From: JBBQED01 sp038320345
Lineage (GTDB): Bacteria; Bacteroidota; Bacteroidia; AKYH767-A; OLB10
Direction of reading: 5' to 3'
NCBI GenBank assembly: GCA_038320345.1
Contig: JBBQED010000013.1
Location: 1 to 64,000 of the forward strand
DNA: 64,000 nucleotides
The notes beneath the pieces are model-generated. The model was not told where the DNA came from. It did no database searches and was given only the letters and a program-made list of their open reading frames with translations. Both the position numbers and the translations under genes were made by a program. Shown here piece by piece: positions 25,344-34,748 of the stretch (position 1 is the first letter of the stretch; each line of letters begins with the position of its first letter).

Positions 25344-25368
25344 TTTTCTATACTGAAATACAAGTCGT

Positions 25369-25968
25369 ATGATTTATGAATTTAATGGTTATATTCCGGT
25401 AGTGGACGAAAGTTCATTCGTGCATCCACAGGCTACCGTCACTGGAAATGTGATTATCGGCAAAAATGTATATATCGGTCCTGGTGCTGCTTTGCGTGGC
25501 GATTGGGGTGAAATAATTATTGAAGATGGTTGTAATGTTCAGGAGAATTGCATCCTTCATATGTTTCCCGGTCAGCAAGTTCTGTTGAAAGAAGCCGCAC
25601 ATATCGGTCATGGGGCAATCATTCATGGAGCTACCATCGGTAAGAATGTATTGGTAGGGATGAATGCCGTAGTGATGGATAGAGTTGTGGTGGGCGATAA
25701 TAGTATCATCGCTGCTTTGTGTTTTGTTCCAGAAGGGATGGAGATTCCAGAACGTAAAATTGTAGTGGGAAATCCTGCCAAAATCATCAAGGATATGAGT
25801 GATGAAATGATCGAGTGGAAATCGAAGGGAACTGCTTTATATCAACAATTGCCTTCCGAACTTTTTGCCACCTTAAAGCCGTGTGAACCTCTACGTAAAG
25901 TTCCTGAAAATCGTCCTAAACAACAATCTGTTTATAAGACCTGGATGGAATCAGGTTCTTCAAAATAG
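25369..25968 (+). CDS. PaaY-like gamma-carbonic-anhydrase-fold hexapeptide protein
   Basis: The 199-residue protein is a left-handed beta-helix with hexapeptide repeats (VIIGKNVYIGPGAALRGD, then GHGAIIHGATIGKNVLVGMNAV). Candidate zinc His residues lie in NCILHMF and HIGHGAIIHG, as in gamma-carbonic anhydrases. The C-terminal helical part and LYQQLP fit the PaaY family. PaaY is known as a thioesterase-like accessory of phenylacetate breakdown. Here it follows an acyl-CoA carboxylase subunit by 25 bases, which suggests an acyl-CoA related job such as clearing CoA dead-end products. No other paa gene is in the window. Confidence 0.88.
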   Translation: MIYEFNGYIPVVDESSFVHPQATVTGNVIIGKNVYIGPGAALRGDWGEIIIEDGCNVQENCILHMFPGQQVLLKEAAHIGHGAIIHGATIGKNVLVGMNAVVMDRVVVGDNSIIAALCFVPEGMEIPERKIVVGNPAKIIKDMSDEMIEWKSKGTALYQQLPSELFATLKPCEPLRKVPENRPKQQSVYKTWMESGSSK

Positions 25969-26050
25969 AATACTGTGGTGGCGTGATAAAACTCGTATTT
26001 TCATTCTGCTGAATGGTCATCTATTTCCTTAACTTTACGTTTTGAGATCT

Positions 26051-27148
26051 ATGCGTAAAGGATTCTTCTTCGTTTTATTATTTCTTTCAGTGAATGCTGT
26101 GCTTAAGGCTCAGATTCCTGTCATTCTGCGTGCTACTGCTAGTGAACAAAGCGACACAACAGGATGTAACTTCGTGAATGAATTAACGAGGATTACTTAT
26201 GAAGCCATCATCGGCGGTAAAGCAAAATTGTGGGATTCACCAGATAAGGAAGTACAAATTACCGGAGCAAGTTTGCAAGAAATTGAAAGAAGTAGTTCTA
26301 CCTCTTTCATCGACCAAGATGTCATTTTTATCTATGAATTTTGGTCGAACGGAGACCGTGATCTAAAAAGTACGACTAACGGATTTCTTTTTTCCAATAA
26401 GGATAAATCTGGACAAGATGTCGCTTACGGATATGTGAGTTATACTGATCTTCAAGAAGCATTTCTCCGAAATAGAGTGCAGACCAATGCCAATGGAAAT
26501 TACAATGCTAACCTTGCGACCTATTTGCATAGTAAGATTTACAATTATAAAATACTTCAATTTGCAGGAAAAGTCGTTGATAACGCTACTGCATCACAGA
26601 AAATTAAAGATGATTTTATTGGAACTTTAAAATTTAATGTTACCGCCTTTTCACGTAATGAAATTCCTCAGAAAATGGTGATCTGGAATCTCGATATTGT
26701 AAGTGATGCCAATCCCGATAAAGCCAAATCAGGACAGCTGATGCTTAAAGCGGTGGAGGATTTTTTGAGAGCGAATGAAGAGATCTTATACAACCTCAAC
26801 GGCGACCGGATCATCAGTCATGTTCAGAAAGAGAAATGGAAAATCACGAAATTTACGGTAACTGAACTCTGGAAGAAGATCAATGGTAAAATCATGTATG
26901 ATCCAATCAGTGTTCAATTCTTTATCAATGATTCTGCGCTCGCCGAAATTCCTTACCGCGATCTGGTAAAGATGGATCTGCTGGTAAATCAATTGAGCCT
27001 AGTAGATTTCCTTCGCGAAAAATCATTTTTGTATGTCATTACTTCTATCAATTCACAATCTCTTTTGAGGAAAGAGTCGTATATTTATCAGAAGGCATTG
27101 CTTACCTACGACTGGAATAAACTCACTGAATTCGTGAAGTATTATTAG
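26051..27148 (+). CDS. Exported protein of unknown function
   Basis: I do not recognise the family. The 365-residue product begins with a Sec signal peptide (RKGFFFVLLFLSVNAVLKAQ) and has a mixed alpha/beta body with NAKLWDSP-like wording (KAKLWDSPDKEVQI) that faintly recalls GldN but without its conserved core. It is likely periplasmic or surface-exposed. I chose ATG 26051; the longer frame starts at a TTG nine bases earlier. A TAACTTTA box (26030-26037), a near match to the -7 consensus, leaves a short leader. It stands alone between the PaaY-like and phosphohexomutase genes. Confidence 0.8.
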   Translation: MRKGFFFVLLFLSVNAVLKAQIPVILRATASEQSDTTGCNFVNELTRITYEAIIGGKAKLWDSPDKEVQITGASLQEIERSSSTSFIDQDVIFIYEFWSNGDRDLKSTTNGFLFSNKDKSGQDVAYGYVSYTDLQEAFLRNRVQTNANGNYNANLATYLHSKIYNYKILQFAGKVVDNATASQKIKDDFIGTLKFNVTAFSRNEIPQKMVIWNLDIVSDANPDKAKSGQLMLKAVEDFLRANEEILYNLNGDRIISHVQKEKWKITKFTVTELWKKINGKIMYDPISVQFFINDSALAEIPYRDLVKMDLLVNQLSLVDFLREKSFLYVITSINSQSLLRKESYIYQKALLTYDWNKLTEFVKYY

Positions 27149-27357
27149 GGAAATCCTAAGTGTATCGAGCTAGTGGGTTTTCTGTCCCTGAATATGGTTT
27201 TCTCTGCCTCAGGATGCTTTTATGCACAGAAAAGGCTGTATAATAATTGCTTCGACTATAGTTAGTTTACTTCCTTTGTTTTATTTTCGTGATCTGCGAC
27301 TGAATGAAACGCTAAAGAGTTTGCATCGTTTAAAAGCTTAAAATTCAATTTAACACC

Positions 27358-28764
27358 ATGACACCTATTAAATTTGGTACCGACGGCTGGAGAGCCATTA
27401 TTGCAAAAGATTTTACTGTTGAGAATGTGGCTAGGGTTGCAGAAGGTACTGCAAAATGGTTGCTGACTCAAAAAAAGCAGAATGAAATTGTACTTGGTCA
27501 CGACTGTCGTTTTGCAGGGGAACTATTTTGTGAAACCGTTACGAAAGTAATGTGTTCGATGGGTGTAAAAGTACATCTCGCAAAAGGATTTGTTTCTACT
27601 CCAATGATTTCTCTGGGTGCCGTTAGATTGAAACTCGATCTCGGAATTATCATCACTGCGAGTCATAATCCTCCCGAGTACAATGGCTTCAAATTGAAAG
27701 GTTCTTATGGTGGACCATTGCTGCCTGCATTGGTAGCTGATATCGAGAATCTGATTCCGGAAAAATGTTCTGTAGATCTTGAAAAATTATCGCTGGAACA
27801 ATTCGAGAAAGAGGGATCACTGAAATATATAGATCTGGAAACTATGTATTGTGATCATGTGAAAGCGAATTTTGATCTAGATGCTATTCGTAATTCAGGA
27901 TTGAAAATGGCGTATGATGCCATGTATGGAGCTGGTCAGAATGTGATGAAGCGCCTACTGCCAGAACTCACGATGCTGCATTGCGATTATAATCCTTCCT
28001 TTATGGGTCAAGCTCCAGAGCCTATTCATAAAAATCTGAAGGAGTTTTCTGATCTTATCAAGAATGCAGGAAATATAAGTAGCGGATTAGTTACCGATGG
28101 AGATGCTGATCGTCTTGGATTCTATGACTCCAAAGGAAATTTTGTGGATTCACATCATATCATTTTACTCCTGATTCATTACCTCTTCAAATACAAAGGA
28201 ATGAGAGGAAAAGTAATCGTTGCATTCTCGACAACACCGAAAGTAGTTAAGATTTGCGAATTTTATGGTATCGAAGTAGAGACTGTAAAAATTGGGTTTA
28301 AATACATTGCTGAAATTATGATTAAAGAGGATGTATTACTTGGTGGTGAAGAATCAGGAGGAATTGCCATCAAAGGACATATCCCTGAGCGTGATGGAAT
28401 CTGGATGGGTCTTACTCTCTGGGAATTCATGGCGAAGAGTGGTAAAACATTGAATGATCTGATTCGTGAAGTGTATGATATTGTTGGTGATTTTTCTTTT
28501 GAGCGCAATGATTTGCATCTTAAAGAAGAAGTGAAACAACGCATTCTAGTGAATTGCAAATCGAATAGTTACAAAGCATTTGGTAAATATAAAATTGCTC
28601 GCATCGAAGATCTCGACGGTTATAAATACTTCTTTGATAATGGCGATTGGCTGATGATTCGTGCTTCAGGAACTGAGCCTGTTCTACGAACTTATGCAGA
28701 GTCGAGCAGCAAAGAAGCCGCCTTCGATATCCTGAATGCAGCAAAGGATACCTTGCTCAATTAA
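27358..28764 (+). CDS. Phosphoglucomutase/phosphomannomutase family enzyme
   Basis: The 468-residue alpha-D-phosphohexomutase has all four family motifs: KFGTDGWRA at the N-terminus, active serine loop TASHNP (Ser102 accepts the phosphate), metal loop DGDADR (247-252), sugar loop GGEESGG, and phosphate-binding RASGTEP near the C-terminus. It interconverts hexose 1- and 6-phosphates for cell-wall and polysaccharide sugar supply. Whether glucose, mannose or glucosamine is preferred cannot be told. It is followed 37 bases later by a DUF2279 gene on the same strand. Confidence 0.95.
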   Translation: MTPIKFGTDGWRAIIAKDFTVENVARVAEGTAKWLLTQKKQNEIVLGHDCRFAGELFCETVTKVMCSMGVKVHLAKGFVSTPMISLGAVRLKLDLGIIITASHNPPEYNGFKLKGSYGGPLLPALVADIENLIPEKCSVDLEKLSLEQFEKEGSLKYIDLETMYCDHVKANFDLDAIRNSGLKMAYDAMYGAGQNVMKRLLPELTMLHCDYNPSFMGQAPEPIHKNLKEFSDLIKNAGNISSGLVTDGDADRLGFYDSKGNFVDSHHIILLLIHYLFKYKGMRGKVIVAFSTTPKVVKICEFYGIEVETVKIGFKYIAEIMIKEDVLLGGEESGGIAIKGHIPERDGIWMGLTLWEFMAKSGKTLNDLIREVYDIVGDFSFERNDLHLKEEVKQRILVNCKSNSYKAFGKYKIARIEDLDGYKYFFDNGDWLMIRASGTEPVLRTYAESSSKEAAFDILNAAKDTLLN

Positions 28765-28800
28765 TCGCAGTTTGAAGAAGGAGTTAATGCTCCTGGTCTG

Positions 28801-29757
28801 ATGATAATCCTATCACGCAAAAAGTTTTTGAAGAGCATCTCCTTAATACTGGGGATGCTCTTGTTGCATTTGCATGCTGGTGCTCAACATCTCCCTCAGG
28901 ATTCCATTTCGTTTTTTACTCCATCTCCAGTTTATAATCCTGCAAAGGCTAATGGACTTGCGATTGGAATGACAACAGCTTATGTGGGTGGAATGAGTAT
29001 CTTGTATGGAGTATGGTATAAGGATTATCCAACTCAAGCATTTCATTTGTTTGACGATAGCAAGGAATGGCTGCAAATGGATAAACTGGGTCATACGGGT
29101 TCAGCTTATTATTTAAGTCGATGGAGTGCAGGGATGGTGCGCTGGACAGGTACTGAACAGAAAAAAGCTGCTTGGATTGGAACTGGAATCGGATATGGTT
29201 TTCAGCTGACGGTAGAAGTGATGGATGGATTTTCATCGGAATGGGGATTTTCTACTACCGATATTCTCGCGAATACCGTTGGTGCTGGTTTATTTCTCAG
29301 TCAGGAATTGGGATGGAAAGAACAAAGGATCGCTTTTAAAATGTCGTATCATCAGAGCGACTTTGCAAAGTATCGTCCCAACGTTTTAGGAAGTAGTTTT
29401 TCGGAACGTGTGCTGAAAGATTATAACGGACAAACATATTGGCTTTCTGCAAACATAAAATCATTTTTACATCGCGAAAGTAAATTCCCAGCATGGCTGA
29501 ATTTTGCAGTTGGATATGGAGCAGATGGAATGGTTGGTGCTGAAGATAACAATGTGGAAACCGAAGGCACACCTCCTGCGGATCTTAAAAGATATCGTCA
29601 GTATTATTTGTCAGCGGATATTGATCTCACCCGTATCAAAACGCGATCACCATTGCTGAAAACGGTATTCGAAGTATTTGGATTTATTAAAATTCCCGCC
29701 CCCACTATTGAGTACAATTCAAAAGGGAATTTTGTTTTTCATCCGTTTTATTTCTAA
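28801..29757 (+). CDS. DUF2279 family exported protein
   Basis: The 318-residue protein has a signal peptide (SISLILGMLLLHLHAGAQ) and the DUF2279 signature: DKLGHTGSAYYLSRW, GYGFQLTVEVMDGFSSEWGFSTTDILANTVGAG. The family is common in Bacteroidetes and is probably an outer-membrane or periplasmic barrel/lipoprotein-like protein, with no established function. It follows the phosphohexomutase closely and may share its transcript. Long second half contains beta-strand-rich sequence (YWLSANIKSFLHR) ending in Phe-Tyr-Phe, typical of outer-membrane insertion. Confidence 0.85.
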   Translation: MIILSRKKFLKSISLILGMLLLHLHAGAQHLPQDSISFFTPSPVYNPAKANGLAIGMTTAYVGGMSILYGVWYKDYPTQAFHLFDDSKEWLQMDKLGHTGSAYYLSRWSAGMVRWTGTEQKKAAWIGTGIGYGFQLTVEVMDGFSSEWGFSTTDILANTVGAGLFLSQELGWKEQRIAFKMSYHQSDFAKYRPNVLGSSFSERVLKDYNGQTYWLSANIKSFLHRESKFPAWLNFAVGYGADGMVGAEDNNVETEGTPPADLKRYRQYYLSADIDLTRIKTRSPLLKTVFEVFGFIKIPAPTIEYNSKGNFVFHPFYF

Positions 29758-29817
29758 GGCGGACGCACTTGAAAAAGAAATAATTTTTATTTTGATATAA
29801 GAACTACGACTATAAGA

Positions 29818-30552
29818 TTAGTTCTTTTTTTTCTTTTTCTTCAATGGATCTTCATGAAAATAGTAGCGAAAATCAATCGTAAAGTAATCTCCTTGTAATT
29901 CCGTGACTACTTTTGAATAAGGTACTTGATCATAATTTCGGTTAGGATAATATTCAATGATCGTAGTAAACAATCCTGAAAAAGAACGGTGATAACTAAA
30001 TCCTGCATATAAAATCCCGCTTTTTTTGGTGCGGTATTCTGCACCTAGATTAGCATTGAGTGCAGCATTAAATTTTTGATTTCTGGCAGAGTATTGTCTG
30101 AAATATTTATCATTTGGATCAGCAGTATAAATATCCGAGGGTAAAATATCGAGTGATAATCCCAATGCAGAACTCATGAAGAACTTCTCATCAAGTTGTA
30201 TAGTTGCAATTGCATTGAGTGGAATTTCATAAGCGATCACTTTGAAACTACTCTTACCTACAAAAGAAGTGTCCGTTATCGATAGATCATAATTTCGTTT
30301 GGCGAACATAATTCCAGTTTCAAAAGAAAAAGTTTTTGAAATCCCAGCACGAATTAAACCTCCAGCGCTAAATCCTGTTTTTTGTGAAATACTATATTGA
30401 ATTCCGTTGTCTGCATAGTTCTTCGTTCCTGTTCTGAAATAAGTGCTCGGGATTATTGGTTTAATACAGATGCCAAATGTAGTCACGCCTTTCTGAGCAG
30501 CCGACATGAAATGGAGGCTTATAAATACGATAAAGAGAAGGCACTTTTTCAT
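29818..30552 (-). CDS. Outer-membrane beta-barrel protein (PorT-like)
   Basis: The 244-residue protein has a Sec signal (LLFIVFISLHFMSAAQ) and a series of short amphipathic strands typical of the 8-stranded 'outer membrane protein beta-barrel' family (FSFETGIMFAKRNYDL, LGAEYRTKKSGILYAGFSYH). The body is followed by a Lys-rich tail (DPLKKKKKKN) in place of a terminal aromatic residue, with YFTIDFRYYF just before it as the probable last strand. Function unknown; members include PorT-type proteins. It stands alone. Confidence 0.8.
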   Translation of the reverse strand: MKKCLLFIVFISLHFMSAAQKGVTTFGICIKPIIPSTYFRTGTKNYADNGIQYSISQKTGFSAGGLIRAGISKTFSFETGIMFAKRNYDLSITDTSFVGKSSFKVIAYEIPLNAIATIQLDEKFFMSSALGLSLDILPSDIYTADPNDKYFRQYSARNQKFNAALNANLGAEYRTKKSGILYAGFSYHRSFSGLFTTIIEYYPNRNYDQVPYSKVVTELQGDYFTIDFRYYFHEDPLKKKKKKN

Positions 30553-30771
30553 ACACTTATCAACGATTGCTCAGCGCTTAAACGCCAGATTTACAGGTTC
30601 AGTATTCCGTGCGCAAAGATATCTGATTCTTAGATGAGTGTCTCTGAAAATTTGTTTTTAGGTCTCTAATAAAGATGTTTTTTCCTTACTGGATGCTTGA
30701 AAGTAGCTGTATTTATGAAAAATTAGCGTTACTAGTTAACGGCATCTTCTTTCATGAGCGCTAAAGAATAT

Positions 30772-31359
30772 TTATTTACTTAATCGGAATTTGATTTTCG
30801 AAAATAACTGTTCCGTTTCTACCATCGAACAAATCCCATAATTGAACGTGTAGAAACTAATCTTTCCTTCTGGTGTTACTAATTTGTAACTGTGTTTTCG
30901 AGTTAAGTTGATCGAAAGAAAATGGCAATAACTATCCGACCAAATTTCAGTGTTATTTACAGGCTCCACAAAGTAGAGCATCGCCAGATTATACCCTATG
31001 AACTTCTCTTTAATTTTCCGCGTCCCTTCCAAAGTTTTAATCACATATTTTGTTCCGTCCCATCGTGTATCAGACGAAACCTGAATCTTGCCATTTGAGA
31101 TTTGCTTTACACTGGAATGGATCAGCTGTCCTTTTTCAAATTCGGCTTCCATTCTGTAGTGGGTCGTAATATTTATAATCTTATCTACACTAATATTACT
31201 TTCGATAAGATAAGAGGCTTTGTTTCCGGAAAGGTTCCTCTTCACTGTCATAACACCTACATCCTCATCTTTCAATGAAATAATATAATTGAGCGTCTGA
31301 CCACTTAAAGTAGCAGTTTTTAGAATAAACAAGAAAATGAAAAAAGGCCATCTAAACAT
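30772..31359 (-). CDS. DUF6134 family exported protein
   Basis: The 195-residue product has an N-terminal signal (MFRWPFFIFLFILKTATLSG) and then NYIISLKDEDVGVMTVKR, DTRWDGTKYVI and FYTFNYGICSMVETEQ, which fit the Bacteroidetes DUF6134 family. Most members are periplasmic and uncharacterised. The ATG at 31359 is chosen because the longer frame (to 31386) starts at TTG inside the stem of a terminator for the upstream gene. It lies 63 bases downstream of the hydrolase-like gene but is separated from it by that terminator. Confidence 0.75.
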   Translation of the reverse strand: MFRWPFFIFLFILKTATLSGQTLNYIISLKDEDVGVMTVKRNLSGNKASYLIESNISVDKIINITTHYRMEAEFEKGQLIHSSVKQISNGKIQVSSDTRWDGTKYVIKTLEGTRKIKEKFIGYNLAMLYFVEPVNNTEIWSDSYCHFLSINLTRKHSYKLVTPEGKISFYTFNYGICSMVETEQLFSKIKFRLSK

Positions 31360-31365
31360 TTCCGA

Positions 31366-31402
31366 AAAATAAAAAGCCGTCACCAATAATGGCGACGGCT
31401 TT
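31366..31402 (-). terminator. Rho-independent terminator after hydrolase-like gene
   Basis: On the minus strand AAAGCCGTC (31402-31394) pairs with GACGGCTTT (31381-31373) around a 12-base loop and is followed by TTATTTTT. It lies directly after the stop of the 31422-32975 gene. The stem sits between that gene and the DUF6134 gene, so the two are not one simple operon. Confidence 0.85.
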
Positions 31403-31421
31403 CAAATATTTATTAACCAAA

Positions 31422-32975
31422 TTAACGGAAAACTACTTTTTTGGTGATTTCGTTAGCTCCCACTTGAATTTTCACAAGATAAATTCCAGCTTTCATTTGA
31501 TTTCTTTCGAGGATGAAACGATTGGTATTCAGTCGATTTGCGAAAAATAACTCTTTTCCAAGCATATCATAAACACGAATCGATTGCATGGTTGATCCGG
31601 TGTAATCTGATAGGATTTCTGTTCGGTCGGTAGCCGGATTCGGGCTGATGGTAATCGCATTGCTGATTGCATTTACCTGCTCAATGCCGGTCAGAAAATT
31701 CATACAAGTCACCATTCTCGGATTAGAATAGCCCATGATGGTATCGATGTAAGCTAATGCTTTTGCTTTCGACATATCTGGGTTCGTAAGCAGAGAATTA
31801 GAATAAGCAGAGGTTCCTGCAGATGCCGGGAGACCTAAAGCCTGAGCAGTTAAAACAGTACCGGTAGAATCAAACCATTCCCATGGTCCTGCCTGAAAAC
31901 CAGGAGTGATGAAAGGGAATAAACCTTGAATTCCAGTGTTAACAGAATTAGCTCTGAGGGTGTAAGGATCAGTATAAAGAGTAGTTGCGAAGCAATTATT
32001 ATTTCCTAACTGATAAGCTGAATCAATCGTTACTAAACTTCCACTTACATCTACCACTGGATCACCAGTAGTTGGAACATAAACAGTACCGTTACCATAA
32101 GGAGCAAAAGGATCACTCACCACATGGAAACCTAACATCGGAGCATCACCGGCTTCAATCCATGAACTATCACCCATTGCACCACCCATATTAATTACAA
32201 ACTGAACATTATTAGTATGACCAGGAGAATTATTTGGGTTATTGAAAGTTGGAATCCCTCCGTAGCCGTCGAAATCTCCCAATGCAGCTTGATTGACATA
32301 AGGTTGACCAGCAACGAATCCATAGGTAGCATCAGTTGCATTTGCAAGGAATTTTGGTAAAGCAATTTCAATAGGGTTATTTAATGTTGCATAGGCAAGC
32401 GCTACATAACCACCGGTTCCAACTCCGCCAAGTGTGATTTTATTGGTATCTACACCATAGGTATTTCCACCATTCTGTGCATTTTCTTTAAAGTAACGCA
32501 CACATGCTTTCGCATCCTGAATAGAACGGTAAACCGCTTGAAGCAGTGTTCCTGTGCGGATATCCTGACCTGTAGGGCCACTAGCTTGTGGATTCCATCC
32601 TAAACGATACGACATTGCAACTGCTACATAACCTCTGCGCGAAAACTGACGACACATTTCAGCTACTGTACTGTCTTTGCGACTTCCAGTTGGTTGACCA
32701 TTGTAAATAGGAGGAAGATAGCTCCCAGTATGCATCACGATTACCATCGGACGTGCCGTTAGTGGATCAGCAATACCTGCTGGCTCATATACATCCATTT
32801 TTAAATCTGAACTGGCCGGTGCACCAGTGATAATGGAAATATTAGTTCCATAAATGACATCAGCAGTAATCGAAGAAGTTGGAAACACTTCTGTAAGATA
32901 TCGCTGTGAATAAGCAGTGAAAGTACTGCCTGCCAAAAGTGACATCACCGCTATTTTGAGTAGATTTTTTTTCAT
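31422..32975 (-). CDS. Exported alpha/beta-hydrolase-like protein with T9SS sorting domain, active site degenerate
   Basis: The 517-residue product begins with a signal peptide (KKNLLKIAVMSLLAGSTFTAYSQ). It continues as an alpha/beta hydrolase of the carboxylesterase/dienelactone type (PMVIVMHTGSY, RRGYVAVAMSYRLGW, DAKACVRYFKENA). It ends with a T9SS type A sorting domain (ISPNPATDRTEI ... GIYLVKIQVG ... KKVVFR). The oxyanion-hole HGGG reads HTGSY (82-86), and the nucleophile elbow GxSxGG reads GGVGTGG (183-189), so the usual Ser is Gly. It may be a pseudoenzyme or binding protein displayed on the cell surface. ATG 32975 is chosen because the signal peptide starts there. Confidence 0.85.
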   Translation of the reverse strand: MKKNLLKIAVMSLLAGSTFTAYSQRYLTEVFPTSSITADVIYGTNISIITGAPASSDLKMDVYEPAGIADPLTARPMVIVMHTGSYLPPIYNGQPTGSRKDSTVAEMCRQFSRRGYVAVAMSYRLGWNPQASGPTGQDIRTGTLLQAVYRSIQDAKACVRYFKENAQNGGNTYGVDTNKITLGGVGTGGYVALAYATLNNPIEIALPKFLANATDATYGFVAGQPYVNQAALGDFDGYGGIPTFNNPNNSPGHTNNVQFVINMGGAMGDSSWIEAGDAPMLGFHVVSDPFAPYGNGTVYVPTTGDPVVDVSGSLVTIDSAYQLGNNNCFATTLYTDPYTLRANSVNTGIQGLFPFITPGFQAGPWEWFDSTGTVLTAQALGLPASAGTSAYSNSLLTNPDMSKAKALAYIDTIMGYSNPRMVTCMNFLTGIEQVNAISNAITISPNPATDRTEILSDYTGSTMQSIRVYDMLGKELFFANRLNTNRFILERNQMKAGIYLVKIQVGANEITKKVVFR

Positions 32976-33088
32976 TCGCTGGTTTTTTTGGTGTTTGATG
33001 GTAAAGATAAACAATAATCAAGCGTCTGAGGTATATAAAATCTAGGCATTATCCACAGAAAAGATGACCTTTGTCACTCGTAATTCAC

Positions 33089-34732
33089 ATGAAAAGGAAA
33101 ATCCTAATTTTCTTCATTTTACTTGCTTCCATTCCTTTTAGAATGCTTGCTCAATGTAATGCGGTGTTTCCTTACCTGGAGGATTTCGAAAATGGAGACG
33201 GTGGCTGGGTTACAGGTGGATTTGCCTCCGACTGGACGTGGGGGATGCCATCGAAAGTGAGGATAGCACGAGCAGGAAGTGGAAGTAAATGCTGGATCAC
33301 CGGCGGACTGGCTAACGGTTCTTACAATGGAGGTGAGAAATCATGGTTGCAAAGCCCTTGTTTTGATTTCACCACGATACAAAATCCCTACATCAGTTTT
33401 TTAATTTATTGGGATACGGAAAGACAGTACGATGGTGGAAATTTGCAGTATAGTTTGAATGGAGGTTCTTCCTGGAGTGTTGTTGGATCCATTAACGATC
33501 CTGTAAATTGCCGTAATCAGAATTGGTTTAATAATTCATCAGTAAATAATTTGGCTGGCATTAGCAATCCACAAAGTGGATGGTCGGGCACTATATTAAA
33601 TAGTTCGGGAAGTTGTTTAGGTGGAAGTGGGTCAGGAGCATGGTTAGCGGCAAAACATTGCATGGCAAATCTTGCTGGACAATCTTCCGTTATTTTTCGA
33701 TTTACTTTTGCTTCTGGTACTGCCTGTAATGCATTCGATGGAATTGCAATCGACTCCATTTATATTGGGGAATCATCTATGCCTTCACTTGATTTTAGCT
33801 ACAACTGTTTAGGAGGAACTTCTGTAGAATTTATTCCTGTTACCGATGGTTGTGCTTCCTCTTGGAATTGGGATTTTGGAGATCCTTCCAGTTTGAGCAA
33901 TACCGGTAATGGAATTTCTATAAAACATGATTTTTCTACCGTTGGTAATTACACCGTTACACTAACGATGAATCATCCTTGTTCAAGTCCAGTAGTGCTT
34001 CAGAAAAATGTAATTTTCCCTGAACCCATTATTGCCGTAACTCCGGTAACATGCAAGGATGGAAATGATGGTGCCGCAACAGCTACTTTAAATGCAATCA
34101 CGAATCCTGTTATCACTTGGGATTTAAATCCACCCATTGTAGCGGATAGTGTTGCAAACCTTTCAGCAGGAAATTATTCACTCACAGTAAGTGGTAACGA
34201 TGTTTGTACGATCACCCAGCTGTTTGAAATTATTTATGGTCCTGATGCATTTCCAAAACCTGATCTCGGATCGGATTTAAGAATTTGTCCGGGTGAATCA
34301 TTGGTATTGAATCCTGGAAAATTTTCATCCTATGTATGGACCGACTTATCCATTGATTCCATATTCACAGCAACAAAAACAGGAATTTATTTTGTAGAAG
34401 TTCTGAATGAGAAAGGATGTTCAGGAAAGGATACGGTGGAAGTGAGAGAAGGATGTGGTGAAAATGCATGGATCCCTGAAGCCTTTACTCCGAATGATGA
34501 TGCTTTGAATGAATTTTTCTTGGTAAGTGGTATTGATCTGCAAAATTTCAGGATGGAAGTGTATAACCGTTGGGGACAAATGATTTTCTTTTCGGAAGAT
34601 GCAGGAATTGGATGGGATGGAACATTTGAAGGTGAATATTCTCCAGCCGGACTTTATGCTTATCGAGTTCGATATTCATTGTACACAGGTGATTCATTCG
34701 TAAGAAGAGGCAGTATTCGACTCATTCGATAA
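33089..34732 (+). CDS. Secreted adhesin-like protein with PKD domain and gliding-motility C-terminal domain
   Basis: The 547-residue protein has a signal peptide (MKRKILIFFILLASIPFRMLAQ split at Ala-Gln), a jelly-roll/MAM-like module (FPYLEDFENGDGGW ... SPCFDF), a PKD domain (WNWDFGDPSS ... YTVTLTMNHPC), and an SprB-like repeat (VTCKDGNDGAATATL). It ends in a gliding motility-associated C-terminal domain (WIPEAFTPNDDALNEFF ... YNRWGQMIFF ... GLYAYRVRY), the type B signal for T9SS export. It is thus a T9SS-exported surface or extracellular protein, likely for adhesion. ATG 33089 is chosen; a longer TTG start overlaps a GACCTTTG promoter-like box. Confidence 0.9.
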   Translation: MKRKILIFFILLASIPFRMLAQCNAVFPYLEDFENGDGGWVTGGFASDWTWGMPSKVRIARAGSGSKCWITGGLANGSYNGGEKSWLQSPCFDFTTIQNPYISFLIYWDTERQYDGGNLQYSLNGGSSWSVVGSINDPVNCRNQNWFNNSSVNNLAGISNPQSGWSGTILNSSGSCLGGSGSGAWLAAKHCMANLAGQSSVIFRFTFASGTACNAFDGIAIDSIYIGESSMPSLDFSYNCLGGTSVEFIPVTDGCASSWNWDFGDPSSLSNTGNGISIKHDFSTVGNYTVTLTMNHPCSSPVVLQKNVIFPEPIIAVTPVTCKDGNDGAATATLNAITNPVITWDLNPPIVADSVANLSAGNYSLTVSGNDVCTITQLFEIIYGPDAFPKPDLGSDLRICPGESLVLNPGKFSSYVWTDLSIDSIFTATKTGIYFVEVLNEKGCSGKDTVEVREGCGENAWIPEAFTPNDDALNEFFLVSGIDLQNFRMEVYNRWGQMIFFSEDAGIGWDGTFEGEYSPAGLYAYRVRYSLYTGDSFVRRGSIRLIR

Positions 34733-34748
34733 ACCTAAATTCATTTGG

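Noticed and set aside
26051..27148. Gliding protein GldN
   Set aside because: Only a few words (KLWDSPDKE) recall GldN. Its conserved core is missing, and no gldK-L-M genes are adjacent. Left as unknown exported protein.
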